A stretch of 64,000 nucleotides of DNA from Pseudomonas poae (lineage in GTDB: Bacteria > Pseudomonadota > Gammaproteobacteria > Pseudomonadales > Pseudomonadaceae): NCBI GenBank assembly GCA_004000515.1, contig CP034537.1, positions 1,922,001 to 1,986,000 of the forward strand. Direction: 5' to 3'. Positions 26,027-37,642 of the stretch are shown one piece after another. The number at the start of each line of letters is the position of its first letter. The stretch's first letter is position 1. Under the pieces are notes generated by a model. It saw only the letters and a list, made by a program, of their open reading frames with translations. It had not been told where the DNA came from and ran no database searches. The position numbers and the translations under genes were made by a program.

Positions 26027-28250
26027 TCAGGTACGCCGCCATGGGCGCTCTGCATATCGCTGCAGGATTGTTTCGGGCCATACCAGGAAAGTTGAGCTTT
26101 CAATCACTTTTACATGCACTTTGTTGAACGCTGTAGACGTCGCTGAGCCAAGCCGTGCCATTTCAAATCGATAAGCGGTTTGCACACTTTTAACTTGCTC
26201 GGCCAGGCAGTGATCAAGTTCTTTCATATCCTCCTCCATGGCAAGTCGAAATGAAATGATTCGCCATTCTTTATATGTTTTCCCAATGATTGAGCGTACA
26301 CGCAGCAATGCGCTCATTCGCTGTTGATATTCCTTGGCGTCAACTTTGCCGGTAAGTGTTAGGGAAAATGCCCCATCAAGTGCACTTTGCGTGTAATCCC
26401 CATATAAGGACGAAGTAAAAGCGATATAGGGCTGGCCATTTTCGCTGTAATGGTGTGGCGCAGGGGTACCATCCCAAGGGACGCCGCCGGCCTTGCCGAT
26501 TTCGGCATCAAGCATGGGTTTTACCGTCTGCCGGCTGCTCGATGGTTCGAATTGCTGGACCGTGTCGGGTGCGACGGCAGGCCAGAAGGAACTCAAGGCG
26601 GCACACAGTTTCGCATCCTCCGGAAGGGGCTTCCCAGCCTATAAGCGGCCAGGTGCCACTCGGTGTTGTCATAGTCGAAAACGTCACCCTCGAAGTCTGT
26701 TCCCACGTCCCAACCCGGTGCGAACAGTCCCGCAGCGGCGTCCGGCAAATAGGACGCTCGCCTGGCAGAGTCAACTTTGAGCAGGGCCGGAAGGGGCGTG
26801 CCGAGGGGCGTATCGGCTTGTGCAACAATCGCTGTGATTCCTGTGTCCGAGCGATCAAAGGTTGCAGCAAACGAGCTCAGGTTGGCGGGGCTTCTGACGT
26901 CCGACAAACATACAGGGGGTTGGCTGAAAAGTTCCTCTTGGATGTCGGTCGGCATGCTTTCAAGCCATTCACTCAGTTGGCGCTGAGTGCACAGCGGGTA
27001 GAAGTCTGGGGCGCTGATCAGTGAGTAAGCCGCAACGCGCTGCGGAAAAATGGCATCCAGTGCAGCGCACTTGGCGTTGATCCAGCCGTCCGCGGTAAAG
27101 TCCAGATAGTGCAAGGCATCGAAGCGACCTTTGTTCAAGACCTCCATCATGCTGGGGGATTGGTTGAGATCAATGATGTCGCCAGTGGAAAGCACCTGAT
27201 GGCGAATGTGGACAAATTCGGGTGCGTGGGGAGGCATGGACAAGCTCGAGTCCAGTAACAATGGCTGGCCTGGAACTCTGAATGTCAGGGGTTTACCCTG
27301 ATAGCGAGCCGCTTCGACCAAGCAGTCACGTGGCAGTGGGCAGAGCAGTCCCGGGTCATGTTCATCGGTCACTAGCCCTCCAATGACGCTTAGCCAGTCG
27401 GCCAACCCTTCGTTGATTACGAAGGGTTGGCGGCTGATATCGGGTTCTCCCCAGCCTGAGTTTGCCCCTAGCGCCAAATGGATGCGGCGCAGCTTCTCGT
27501 TTTTGTGTTCGCTCAGCAGTTCAAGCTCAAGGTTCATACCGGCAATACATTCGTCGCCATCGAACAGCTTGTGCACAGGCACCCAAAAGTCGCGGTCGCC
27601 ATCACTGGTGCCAAAGCGCATCGGGCCAAAGCTGGCTTGATCCCCCTTACGCTGTATTGCAACAAAAGCGCTATAGCGTGCAGGTAATACGCGGATTTGA
27701 TGGTCTTGACCCTCCACGAATGGCAGGAAGCCCCGGCGCTGTGGGTCATACAGGGCTGGCATGGTGCCCACACGTGCGATGCCTGTTCGCGAGAAGCACA
27801 GGTCGGCGCGGGCTTTGTGGACGGTGTCGGGTGCCGGGCGATATTCATGGGAGAACACCACAACCGCCAGGGGTGCGCCCTGAGCGCGCTCTTTGAGATG
27901 TTCGATGCTGGGGGATCAATCCCGTAGACCAGGTTGAGGAGGGTCTCTAGTTCGGCTGTGGTGGGGTAGTCCTGAAGCGGTGTGCCTTGCGCGTCGTGGG
28001 TCACGTTAGGGCTGGCCAGTGCGTGATACAGCAGGCTTTGTGCCGGTTTGCCCGGCTCTATGCCATGTTGGCCGGTGGGGCAAAAGTCTTCGAAGCCGGC
28101 GAGTGTCCGATCTATATGAGTTAACGGCTTGCGAAGTTCAGTTGCAAGGCATGGCGCCAGTATATCAAGGCCATGTTTAAGCAGTAAGTTATGCCAGCCG
28201 CCGGGGGCCAGCCGTTTGCAAATAGCAGTCGCGTTGTCGATTAATGTCAT
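26027..28250 (-). CDS. Large protein of unknown family, possible LodA-like oxidase; two frameshifts
   Basis: Two missing bases (plus-strand G run 27910-27914, and CC at about 26632-26637) split a 741-residue protein. There is no signal peptide. The N-terminal 130 residues are helical. Then come ADLCFSRTGIARVGTMPALY, DRDFWVPVHKLFDGDECIAG and PPHAPEFVHIRHQVLSTGDI, and the C-terminal part has KLCAALSSFWPAVAPDTVQQ. Length, pairing with a LodB-like flavoprotein and the GIARVG stretch recall LodA-like cysteine tryptophylquinone oxidases. I do not recognise a decisive LodA signature, so this is a hypothesis. The C and W in KLCAALSSFW are candidates for a cofactor pair. It is AT-richer than the flanking catabolic genes. 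AGGAG precedes the ATG. Confidence 0.6.
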
Positions 28251-28633
28251 GCCGTGTCTCCTGGAATAAACATGAGGTTCAAGTTTTCTACAGTGACTAA
28301 GTTGCAGGCTGAGTGGCGCTTCGAAGGGGGTATTAATACAGCGGGTATGGTGTTCGATCTATAAGGGTTGTGTAAGGTTTTATTTGGCTGGATATTTTAA
28401 GTTTGTATTTTTAAGTTTGGTTTTGAATAATGGTTTTATAGCTTTTTAAGTTGTTTCTTACGGCGGCTGCGTTGAGGTGTGTAGGATTAATTTTCTGCCC
28501 GTATGGCTGCTGATGTCGTAAACGCACCTTTGCGTGGCGCCCGTAGGCATTTGACCCAGAGGCGCCAGCCCTACCATCGCATCAAAGGGCCCTGCACCGG
28601 GCCTCAACAATACGAAAGGCTGGGAGAGACGCG
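28251..28633. promoter_or_regulatory. AT-rich intergenic region upstream of glyA
   Basis: No gene. The left 250 bases are markedly AT-rich with T runs, unlike the rest of the window, and serve as the leader of the 741-residue gene. The right part carries the glyA ribosome site GGGAGAG. In P. aeruginosa the glyA1-sox operon is induced by sarcosine; I could not point to a specific operator. Confidence 0.5.
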
Positions 28634-29887
<1,254 letters not shown>

Positions 29888-29909
29888 GCGCGGTTTTGGA
29901 GTAATGACT

Positions 29910-31161
29910 ATGCAACGCTACTCGGGCTTTGGCCTCTTCAAGCACTCACTCAGCCACCACGAAAACTGGCAGAAGATGTGGCGCACGCCCACCCCTAAAA
30001 AGGTTTACGACGTGGTCATCGTCGGCGGTGGCGGGCATGGTCTGGCGACCGCCTACTACCTGGCCAAAGAACACGGCATCACCAACGTGGCCGTGGTCGA
30101 GAAAAGGCTGGCTGGGCGGCGGTAACACCGCGCGCAACACCACCATCGTGCGCTCCAACTACCTGTGGGACGAGTCGGCTCACCTGTACGAACACGCGAT
30201 GAAACTGTGGGAAGGCCTGTCCCAGGACCTGAACTACAACGTGATGTTCTCCCAGCGTGGTGTGTACAACCTGTGCCACACCCTGCAAGACATCCGTGAT
30301 TCCGAGCGTCGCGTCAGTGCCAACCGCCTCAACGGCGTGGACGGCGAGTTGCTCAACGCCAAACAAGTGGCTGACGAGATCCCGTATCTCGATTGCTCGA
30401 AAAACACCCGCTACCCGGTACTCGGCGCCACCGTGCAACGTCGCGGCGGCGTGGCCCGTCACGATGCCGTGGCCTGGGGTTTTGCCCGTGCCGCTGACGC
30501 ACTGGGCGTGGACTTGATCCAGCAGACCGAAGTGATCGGCTTTCGCAAGGAAAACGGCGTGTGCATCGGCGTGGAAACCAACAAGGGCTTTATCGGCGCC
30601 AAGCGCGTCGGTGTGGTGACTGCCGGTAACTCCGGGCACATGGCTTCACTCGCCGGCTTCCGCCTGCCGATTGAATCCCACCCGCTGCAAGCGTTGGTGT
30701 CGGAGCCGATCAAGCCGATTATCGACAGCGTGATCATGTCCAACGCCGTGCACGGTTACATCAGCCAGTCCGACAAGGGCGACCTGGTGATCGGCGCCGG
30801 TATCGACGGCTACAACGGCTACGGCCAGCGTGGTTCGTACCCGGTGATCGAGCACACCATCCAGGCCATCGTCGAGATGTTCCCCGTGCTGTCGCGCGTG
30901 CGCATGAACCGCCAGTGGGGCGGCATCGTCGATACCACGCCGGATGCCTGCCCGATCATCTCCAAGACGCCAGTGCCGAACATGTTCTTCAACTGCGGTT
31001 GGGGCACCGGTGGCTTCAAGGCCACGCCGGGCTCAGGCAACGTGTTTGCCGCGAGTTTGGCCAAGGGTGAGATGCACCCGTTGGCGGCACCGTTTTCCAT
31101 CGACCGTTTCCACAACGGTGCGCTTATCGACGAACACGGCGCTGCGGCCGTCGCCCACTAA
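29910..31161 (+). CDS. soxB: Sarcosine oxidase beta subunit; one frameshift
   Basis: One extra A in the AAAA run at 30102-30105 breaks the frame. Removed, the protein is 416 residues, as usual for SoxB. The FAD loop [20 protein letters not shown] (about residue 34) is followed by [20 protein letters not shown], which contains the covalent-flavin region of the family. [15 protein letters not shown] lies near the C-terminus. With SoxA, SoxD and SoxG it oxidatively demethylates sarcosine to glycine. Of two nearby starts, 29910 has better spacing from GGAG. Confidence 0.93.
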
Positions 31162-31176
31162 CAGGAGAAATTTCCT

Positions 31177-31479
31177 ATGTTGCATATCTTCTGTCCTCAC
31201 TGTGGCGAACTGCGCTCCGAAGAGGAATTCCACGCGTCCGGCCAAGCGCATATCCCGCGTCCGCTGGACCCGAATACCTGCACCGATGAGCAGTGGGGCG
31301 ACTACATGTTCTTCCGCGACAACCCGCGTGGCCTGCACCACGAACTGTGGATTCACGCCGCCGGTTGCCGCCAGTACTTCAACGCGACCCGCGACACGCT
31401 GACCTACGAAATTCTTGAAACCTACAAGATCGGCACCAAGCCGCAATTCACCGCCAAGGCTGCTGGAGAGAAGGTATGA
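31177..31479 (+). CDS. soxD: Sarcosine oxidase delta subunit
   Basis: 100 residues. The N-terminal FCPHCG and a later AAGCRQYF give the zinc-binding pattern of SoxD; DYMFFRDNPRGLHHELW is the conserved middle. It is a small structural subunit of heterotetrameric sarcosine oxidase. AGGAGA lies before the ATG, and its stop overlaps the soxA start by 4 bases (ATGA). Confidence 0.95.
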   Translation: MLHIFCPHCGELRSEEEFHASGQAHIPRPLDPNTCTDEQWGDYMFFRDNPRGLHHELWIHAAGCRQYFNATRDTLTYEILETYKIGTKPQFTAKAAGEKV

Positions 31480-34400
31480 GCCAGACCAATCGCCTGTCCA
31501 ACGGTGGCCGGATCGACCGTAATAAAGTCCTGACCTTCAGCTTCAACGGCCAGACCTACAAGGGCTTTGAAGGAGACACCTTGGCCGCTGCCCTGCTGGC
31601 CAACGGCGTTGACATCATCGGCCGCAGCTTCAAGTACTCGCGCCCTCGCGGCATCTTTGCTGCTGGCGCCGAAGAGCCGAACGCGGTGCTGCAGATCGGT
31701 GCCACCGAAGCCACCCAGATCCCCAACGTGCGCGCCACGCAACAGGCGCTGTACCAAGGCCTGGTCGCCACCAGCACCAACGGCTGGCCGAACGTCAACA
31801 CCGACGTGATGGGCATTCTCGGCAAGGTCGGCGGCAAGCTGATGCCGCCGGGCTTCTACTACAAAACCTTCATGTACCCGCAATCGTTCTGGATGACTTA
31901 CGAGAAGTACATCCGTAAGGCCGCTGGCCTTGGCCGCTCGCCGACCGAGAACGACCCGGACACCTACGACAACTTCAACCGCCACTGTGACGTGCTGGTG
32001 GTGGGCGCAGGCCCTGCTGGCCTGGCCGCCGCACTCGCTGCTGCGCGCAGCGGTGCCCGCGTGATCATCGCTGACGAACAAGAAGAGTTCGGTGGCTCGC
32101 TGCTGGATTCGCGCGAAAGCCTCGACGGCAAGCCGGCCACTGAGTGGGTCGCCAGCGTCATCGCCGAATTGAAAGCGTTGCCGGACGTGGTGCTGCTGCC
32201 CCGCGCCACCGTCAACGGCTACCACGACCATAACTTCCTGACCATTCACGAACGCCTCACCGATCACCTGGGTGACCGTGCGCCGATTGGCGTGGTGCGT
32301 CAGCGTATCCACCGTGTGCGCGCCAAGCGTGTAGTGCTGGCGACCGGTGCGTGCGAGCGTCCACTGGTTTACGGCAACAACGACGTGCCGGGCAACATGC
32401 TGGCGGGTGCGGTTTCTACCTACGTGCGCCGCTACGGCGTGGCACCGGGCAAGAAACTGGTGCTGTCCACCAACAACGACCACGCCTACCGCGTAGCGCT
32501 GGACTGGTTGGATGCCGGCCTGCAAGTGGTTGCGGTGGCCGATGTCCGCCACAACCCACGCGGCGCGCTGGTGGAAGAAGCCCGCGCCAAAGGCATTCGT
32601 ATCCTCACCGGCAGCGCCGTGGTCGAGGCCCGTGGCACCAAGCGCGTGACCGCTGCGCGGATCGCCGCGATTGACGTCAAGGCGCACAAAGTCACCAGCC
32701 CCGGCGAGTGGCTGGACTGCGACCTCGTCGCCAGCTCCGGCGGCTACAGCCCGGTGGTCCACTTGGCCTCGCACCTGGGCGGCAAGCCGACCTGGCGCGA
32801 AGACATCCTCGGTTTTGTGCCGGGCGAAGCACCGCAAAAACGCGTGTGCGTGGGCGGCATCAATGGTGTCTACGGTCTCGGCGATTCCCTGGCAGACGGT
32901 TTTGAAGGTGGCGTGCGCGCCGCCAGCGAAGCCGGTTTTGCGCCGGTGGAAGGCACCTTGCCCAAAGCGCTGAGCCGTTTGGAAGAGCCGACTTTGGCGG
33001 TGTACCAAGTGCCGCATGACAAGCCAACTGCACGGGCGCCCAAGCAATTTGTCGACCTGCAAAACGACGTGACCGCCGCCGCCATCGAACTGGCGACCCG
33101 CGAAGGTTTCGAGTCGGTCGAGCACGTCAAGCGCTACACCGCACTGGGCTTTGGCACCGACCAAGGCAAGCTGGGTAACGTCAACGGCCTGGCCATCGCC
33201 GCTCGCTCGCTGAACGTGACCATCCCGCAGATGGGCACCACCATGTTCCGCCCGAACTACACGCCGGTGACTTTCGGCGCGGTAGCAGGCCGTCACTGTG
33301 GGCACATCTTCGAACCCGTACGCTACACCGCGCTGCAAGCCTGGCACGTGAAGAACGGCGCCGAGTTTGAAGACGTCGGCCAGTGGAAACGCCCATGGTA
33401 TTTCCCGCGCAACGGTGAAGACCTGCACGCGGCGGTGAAACGCGAATGCCTGGCCGTGCGCGACAGCGTCGGCCTGCTGGACGCGTCCACCCTCGGCAAG
33501 ATCGACATTCAGGGCCCGGATGCCCGCGAGTTCCTCAACCGCATCTACACCAACGCCTGGACCAAGCTCGACGTGGGCAAGGCGCGCTACGGCCTGATGT
33601 GCAAGGAAGACGGCATGGTCTTCGATGACGGCGTGACTGCCTGCCTCGCTGACAACCACTTCCTGATGACCACCACCACCGGCGGCGCGGCACGCGTTCT
33701 GCAGTGGCTGGAAATCTACCAACAGACCGAGTGGCCAGACCTCAAGGTGTACTTCACCTCGGTCACCGACCACTGGGCCACCATGACCCTGTCCGGCCCC
33801 AACAGCCGCAAGTTGCTGGCGGAAGTCACCGACATCGACCTGGACAAGGACGGCTTCCCGTTCATGACCTGGAAAGAAGGCCTGGTGGGCGGCGTACCGG
33901 CGCGGGTGTTCCGTATCTCGTTTACCGGTGAGCTGTCGTACGAAGTCAACGTGCAGGCCGACTACGCCATGGGCGTGCTGGAAAAAATCGTCGAGGCCGG
34001 CAAGAAGTACAACCTGACCCCGTACGGCACCGAAACCATGCACGTATTGCGGGCCGAAAAGGGCTTCATCATCGTCGGCCAGGACACCGACGGCTCGATG
34101 ACCCCGGACGACCTGAACATGGGCTGGTGCGTAGGGCGTACCAAGCCGTTCTCGTGGATCGGCTGGCGCGGCATGAACCGTGAAGACTGCGTGCGTGAAG
34201 AACGCAAGCAACTGGTGGGCTTGAAGCCGGTGGACCCGAAAGTGTGGCTGCCGGAAGGCGCGCAGTTGGTGTTCGATCCGAAGCAGTCGATCCCGATGAA
34301 GATGGTCGGTCACGTGACCTCAAGTTATGCACACAACTCCCTCGGTTATTCATTTGCCATGGGTGTGGTGAAGGGCGGCTTGAAGCGTATTGGCGAGCGG

Positions 34401-34493
34401 GTGTTCTCACCGCAAGCGGATGGCAGCGTGATCGAGGCGGAGATTGTGTCTTCGGTGTTCTTTGACCCGAAAGGCGATCGTCAGAACATCTGA
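31476..34493 (+). CDS. soxA: Sarcosine oxidase alpha subunit
   Basis: 1005 residues, full length. The N-terminal Fer2_4-like domain (FTFNGQTY-type start, GFEGDTLAAALLANG) is followed by the NAD-binding domain (VLVVGAGPAGLAAALAAARS, about residue 172), a second dinucleotide region, and a C-terminal GcvT-like half that binds tetrahydrofolate (from about residue 620, with GLLDASTLGKIDIQGPDARE and ARVFRISFTGELSYEVNV). It produces 5,10-methylene-THF from the methyl group. A REP pair separates it from soxG. Confidence 0.96.
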   Translation: MSQTNRLSNGGRIDRNKVLTFSFNGQTYKGFEGDTLAAALLANGVDIIGRSFKYSRPRGIFAAGAEEPNAVLQIGATEATQIPNVRATQQALYQGLVATSTNGWPNVNTDVMGILGKVGGKLMPPGFYYKTFMYPQSFWMTYEKYIRKAAGLGRSPTENDPDTYDNFNRHCDVLVVGAGPAGLAAALAAARSGARVIIADEQEEFGGSLLDSRESLDGKPATEWVASVIAELKALPDVVLLPRATVNGYHDHNFLTIHERLTDHLGDRAPIGVVRQRIHRVRAKRVVLATGACERPLVYGNNDVPGNMLAGAVSTYVRRYGVAPGKKLVLSTNNDHAYRVALDWLDAGLQVVAVADVRHNPRGALVEEARAKGIRILTGSAVVEARGTKRVTAARIAAIDVKAHKVTSPGEWLDCDLVASSGGYSPVVHLASHLGGKPTWREDILGFVPGEAPQKRVCVGGINGVYGLGDSLADGFEGGVRAASEAGFAPVEGTLPKALSRLEEPTLAVYQVPHDKPTARAPKQFVDLQNDVTAAAIELATREGFESVEHVKRYTALGFGTDQGKLGNVNGLAIAARSLNVTIPQMGTTMFRPNYTPVTFGAVAGRHCGHIFEPVRYTALQAWHVKNGAEFEDVGQWKRPWYFPRNGEDLHAAVKRECLAVRDSVGLLDASTLGKIDIQGPDAREFLNRIYTNAWTKLDVGKARYGLMCKEDGMVFDDGVTACLADNHFLMTTTTGGAARVLQWLEIYQQTEWPDLKVYFTSVTDHWATMTLSGPNSRKLLAEVTDIDLDKDGFPFMTWKEGLVGGVPARVFRISFTGELSYEVNVQADYAMGVLEKIVEAGKKYNLTPYGTETMHVLRAEKGFIIVGQDTDGSMTPDDLNMGWCVGRTKPFSWIGWRGMNREDCVREERKQLVGLKPVDPKVWLPEGAQLVFDPKQSIPMKMVGHVTSSYAHNSLGYSFAMGVVKGGLKRIGERVFSPQADGSVIEAEIVSSVFFDPKGDRQNI

Positions 34494-34510
34494 TGGACCG
34501 AGTCGCCTGC

Positions 34511-34580
34511 ATCGCAGGCAAGCCAGCTCCCACACTTGGAATGCATTCTCCTGTGGGAGCCGGGCTTGCCCGCGATGAGG
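34511..34580. repeat. REP pair between soxA and soxG
   Basis: Two REP cores in opposite orientation (cgcaggcaagccagctccca then tgtgggagccgggcttgccc) inside the sox operon; a likely site of mRNA processing or attenuation. Confidence 0.88.
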
Positions 34581-34617
34581 CCAGAACAGACACCACAGCA
34601 TTCAAAACAGGTGCTTT

Positions 34618-35250
34618 ATGACAGCAGCCAATGTTTACCAACAACGCCCAACCTCCGGGGCCAAGGCCGAGTCGTCGCTGCACCATGCCGACCTCGCCAG
34701 CCTGGTCGGCAAGGGCCGCAAGAACGCCGGCGTGACCGTGCGTGAAAAGAAACTCCTGGGCCACCTGACCATCCGTGGCGATGGCCATGACGCGGCTTTC
34801 GCAGCCGGTGTGCACAAGGCCCTGGGCATCGAACTGCCAGGCGCCCTGCAAGTGATCATCAAGGGCGAAACCAGCCTGCAATGGCTCGGCCCGGATGAGT
34901 GGTTGCTCATCGTGCCAAGCGGTGAAGAATTCGCTGCCGAGAAAAGCTTGCGCGAAGCCCTGGGCGAGCTGCATATCCAGGTGGTCAACGTCAGCGGCGG
35001 CCAGCAGATTCTTGAACTCAGCGGCCCGAACGTGCGCGATGTGCTGATGAAATCCACCAGCTACGACGTGCACCCCAATAACTTCCCGGTGGGCAAGGCA
35101 GTGGGTACGGTGTTCGCCAAGTCGCAACTGGTGATCCGCCACACCGCTGAAGACACCTGGGAGCTGCTGATTCGTCGCAGCTTCTCGGACTACTGGTGGT
35201 TGTGGTTGCAGGATGCCTCTGCCGAATTCGGCCTGAGCGTCCAAGCCTGA
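34618..35250 (+). CDS. soxG: Sarcosine oxidase gamma subunit
   Basis: 210 residues, SoxG family. The conserved GPDEWLLIVP (about residue 98), VVNVSGGQQILELSGPNVRD and RRSFSDYWWLWLQDA segments are present. It completes the heterotetramer with SoxBDA. It is followed after 10 bases by purU. Confidence 0.94.
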   Translation: MTAANVYQQRPTSGAKAESSLHHADLASLVGKGRKNAGVTVREKKLLGHLTIRGDGHDAAFAAGVHKALGIELPGALQVIIKGETSLQWLGPDEWLLIVPSGEEFAAEKSLREALGELHIQVVNVSGGQQILELSGPNVRDVLMKSTSYDVHPNNFPVGKAVGTVFAKSQLVIRHTAEDTWELLIRRSFSDYWWLWLQDASAEFGLSVQA

Positions 35251-35260
35251 GGAATGCCCC

Positions 35261-36117
35261 ATGAGCCGCGCACCCGATACATGGATTTTGACTGCCGACT
35301 GCCCCAGCGTGCTCGGCACGGTGGACGCGGTCACCCGCTACCTGTTCGAACAGGGCTGCTACGTGACTGAGCACCACTCGTTCGATGATCGGCTGTCCGG
35401 GCGGTTTTTCATTCGCGTGGAATTCCGCCAGCCCGATGGGTTTGACGAACAAGCCTTCCGTGATGGCCTGGCCACGCGCGGTGAAGCGTTCGGCATGATC
35501 TTCGAACTGACGGCGCCGAACTACCGGCCGAAAGTGGTGATCATGGTCTCCAAGGCCGATCACTGCCTGAATGATCTGCTGTATCGCCAGCGCATCGGCC
35601 AGTTGTCGATGGATGTAGTCGCGGTGGTGTCCAACCACCCCGATTTGAAACCGTTGGCCGACTGGCACCAGATTCCCTACTACCATTTCCCCTCGACCCC
35701 AACGACAAACCGTCCCAGGAGCGTCAGGTGTGGCAAGTGGTGGAAGACACCGGCGCGGAGCTGGTGATTCTTGCGCGCTACATGCAAGTGTTGTCGCCGG
35801 AGCTGTGCCGCAAACTTGATGGAAAGGCCATCAACATTCACCACTCGTTGTTGCCCGGGTTCAAGGGCGCCAAGCCTTATCATCAGGCGTACAACAAGGG
35901 CGTGAAATTGGTGGGCGCTACGGCGCATTACATCAACAACGATTTGGATGAAGGCCCCATCATCGCCCAGGGCGTAGAGGTGGTGGATCACAGCCACTAT
36001 CCCGAGGACTTGATTGCCAAGGGGCGGGATATTGAAGGGCTGACATTGGCCCGGGCGGTTGGGTATCACATTGAGCGGCGGGTGTTTCTCAACGCCAATC
36101 GCACAGTCGTTCTTTAG
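35261..36117 (+). CDS. purU: Formyltetrahydrofolate deformylase; one frameshift
   Basis: A missing C in the CCCC run at 35689-35692 splits a 285-residue protein. The N-terminal ACT domain (TWILTADCPSVLGTVDAVTR) precedes the formyltransferase domain with the catalytic INIHHSLLPGFKGAKPYHQA and TAHYINNDLDEGPIIAQ. It hydrolyses 10-formyl-THF to formate and THF, recycling the folate loaded by sarcosine oxidase. Its position matches PA5420 (purU2), so this is the sox-linked copy. Confidence 0.93.
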
Positions 36118-36120
36118 ATC

Positions 36121-36216
36121 GCTATCGCAGGCAAGCCAGCTCCCACATTGGAATGTGTTCACACATCCAAATGTGTAAATACAGTTAATGTGGGAGCGGG
36201 CTTGCTCGCGAAGAGG
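36121..36216. repeat. REP pair between purU and fdhA
   Basis: gcaggcaagccagctcccac and, inverted, atgtgggagcgggcttgctc enclose about 45 bases. The two arms are different REP variants. Confidence 0.85.
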
Positions 36217-36317
36217 CCCCAACAAACAACACAAGAAACAGCATCTGTACCCAAGCACTTAAACGCGCCGCCTGCCTGGGCGACGCGGTTCCATAAAAAC
36301 AACAGCGAGGTGAAAGC

Positions 36318-37515
36318 ATGTCTGGTAATCGTGGTGTCGTGTATCTCGGCAACGGCCAAGTCGAAGTACAGAAAATCGACTATCCCAAAATGCAGGACCC
36401 CCGTGGCAGGAAGATCGAACATGGCGTCATCCTGCGCGTGGTCTCCACCAACATCTGCGGCTCCGACCAACATATGGTGCGCGGCCGCACCACTGCCCAG
36501 ACCGGCCTGGTGCTCGGTCACGAGATCACCGGTGAAGTGATCGAGAAGGGCAGCGACGTCGAGAACCTGAAAATCGGCGACCTGGTGTCCGTACCGTTCA
36601 ACGTGGCGTGCGGCCGTTGCCGCTCGTGCAAAGAGCAACACACCGGCGTGTGCCTCACTGTTAACCCGGCCCGTGCCGGTGGTGCCTACGGCTACGTCGA
36701 CATGGGCGACTGGACCGGTGGCCAAGCCGAATACGTGCTGGTGCCATACGCCGACTTCAACCTGCTCAAACTGCCGGACCGCGACAAGGCCATGGAGAAA
36801 ATCCGCGACCTGACCTGCCTCTCCGACATCCTGCCCACCGGTTACCACGGCGCCGTCACTGCCGGCGTTGGTCCAGGCAGCACCGTGTATATCGCCGGTG
36901 CCGGCCCTGTCGGCCTGGCTGCTGCTGCCTCGGCACGCCTGCTCGGCGCAGCGGTGGTGATCATCGGCGACGTCAACCCGATCCGCCTGGCTCACGCCAA
37001 GGCCCAGGGTTTTGAAGTGGCCGACCTGTCCACTGATACCCCGCTGCACGAACAGATCGCTGCATTGCTGGGCGAACCGGAAGTGGACTGCGCCGTCGAT
37101 GCCGTAGGCTTCGAAGCCCGTGGTCATGGCCATGAAGGCGTCAAGGCCGAAGCTCCGGCCACCGTGCTCAACTCGCTGATGGGCGTAGTGCGCGTGGCGG
37201 GCAAGATCGGTATTCCGGGTCTGTACGTCACCGAAGACCCGGTGCTGTGGATGCCGCCGCAAAATGGGCAGCCTGAGCATTCGCTTCGGTCTGGGCTGGG
37301 CCAAGTCCCACAGCTTCCACACTGGCCAGACCCCAGTGATGAAGTACAACCGCGCGCTGATGCAGGCGATCATGTGGGACCGTATCAACATTGCTGAAAT
37401 CGTCGGTGTGCAGGTGATCAGCCTGGATGACGCGCCGCGTGGCTACGGCGAGTTCGATGCGGGCGTGCCGAAGAAGTTTGTGATCGATCCGCACAAACTG
37501 TTCAGCGCTGCGTAA
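36318..37515 (+). CDS. fdhA: Glutathione-independent formaldehyde dehydrogenase; two close frameshifts
   Basis: Two missing bases (GG at 37241 and AAAA at 37261-37264) garble about 8 codons and shift the end. Repaired, the protein is 399 residues and reads EDPGAVDAAAKMGSLS across the break. It is a zinc-dependent medium-chain dehydrogenase: ICGSDQHMVRG (catalytic Zn), CGRCRSCKEQHTGVC (structural Zn), and the NAD loop YIAGAGPVGLAAAASARLLG (about residue 195). It oxidises the formaldehyde released by the three demethylation steps to formate (PA5421 in PAO1). Confidence 0.93.
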
Positions 37516-37538
37516 ACCACAGGCAAACAAAGATCCAA

Positions 37539-37629
37539 ATGTGGGAGCGGGCTTGCTCGCGAAGACGGTGTGTCAGTCGGCTGATACGGGGCTGACCCAC
37601 CGCTTTCGCGAGCAAGCCCGCTCCCACAT
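37539..37629. repeat. REP inverted pair after fdhA
   Basis: Nearly perfect inverted copies of gtgggagcgggcttgctcgc around a 50-base centre, between convergent fdhA and the anti-sigma gene. Confidence 0.9.
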
Positions 37630-37642
37630 GGGTTAAGGGGTG

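Noticed and set aside
29929..31161. soxB as a shorter gene with a different N-terminus
   Set aside because: The first 60 residues of that frame do not match SoxB, whereas the other frame does; one extra A explains the break.
31422..34313. 963-residue open frame antisense to soxA
   Set aside because: Low-complexity shadow frame; soxA is certain.
37601..37629. REP arms as tRNA-like or CRISPR repeats
   Set aside because: They are the standard Pseudomonas REP palindrome in pairs, with no spacer array or cloverleaf.
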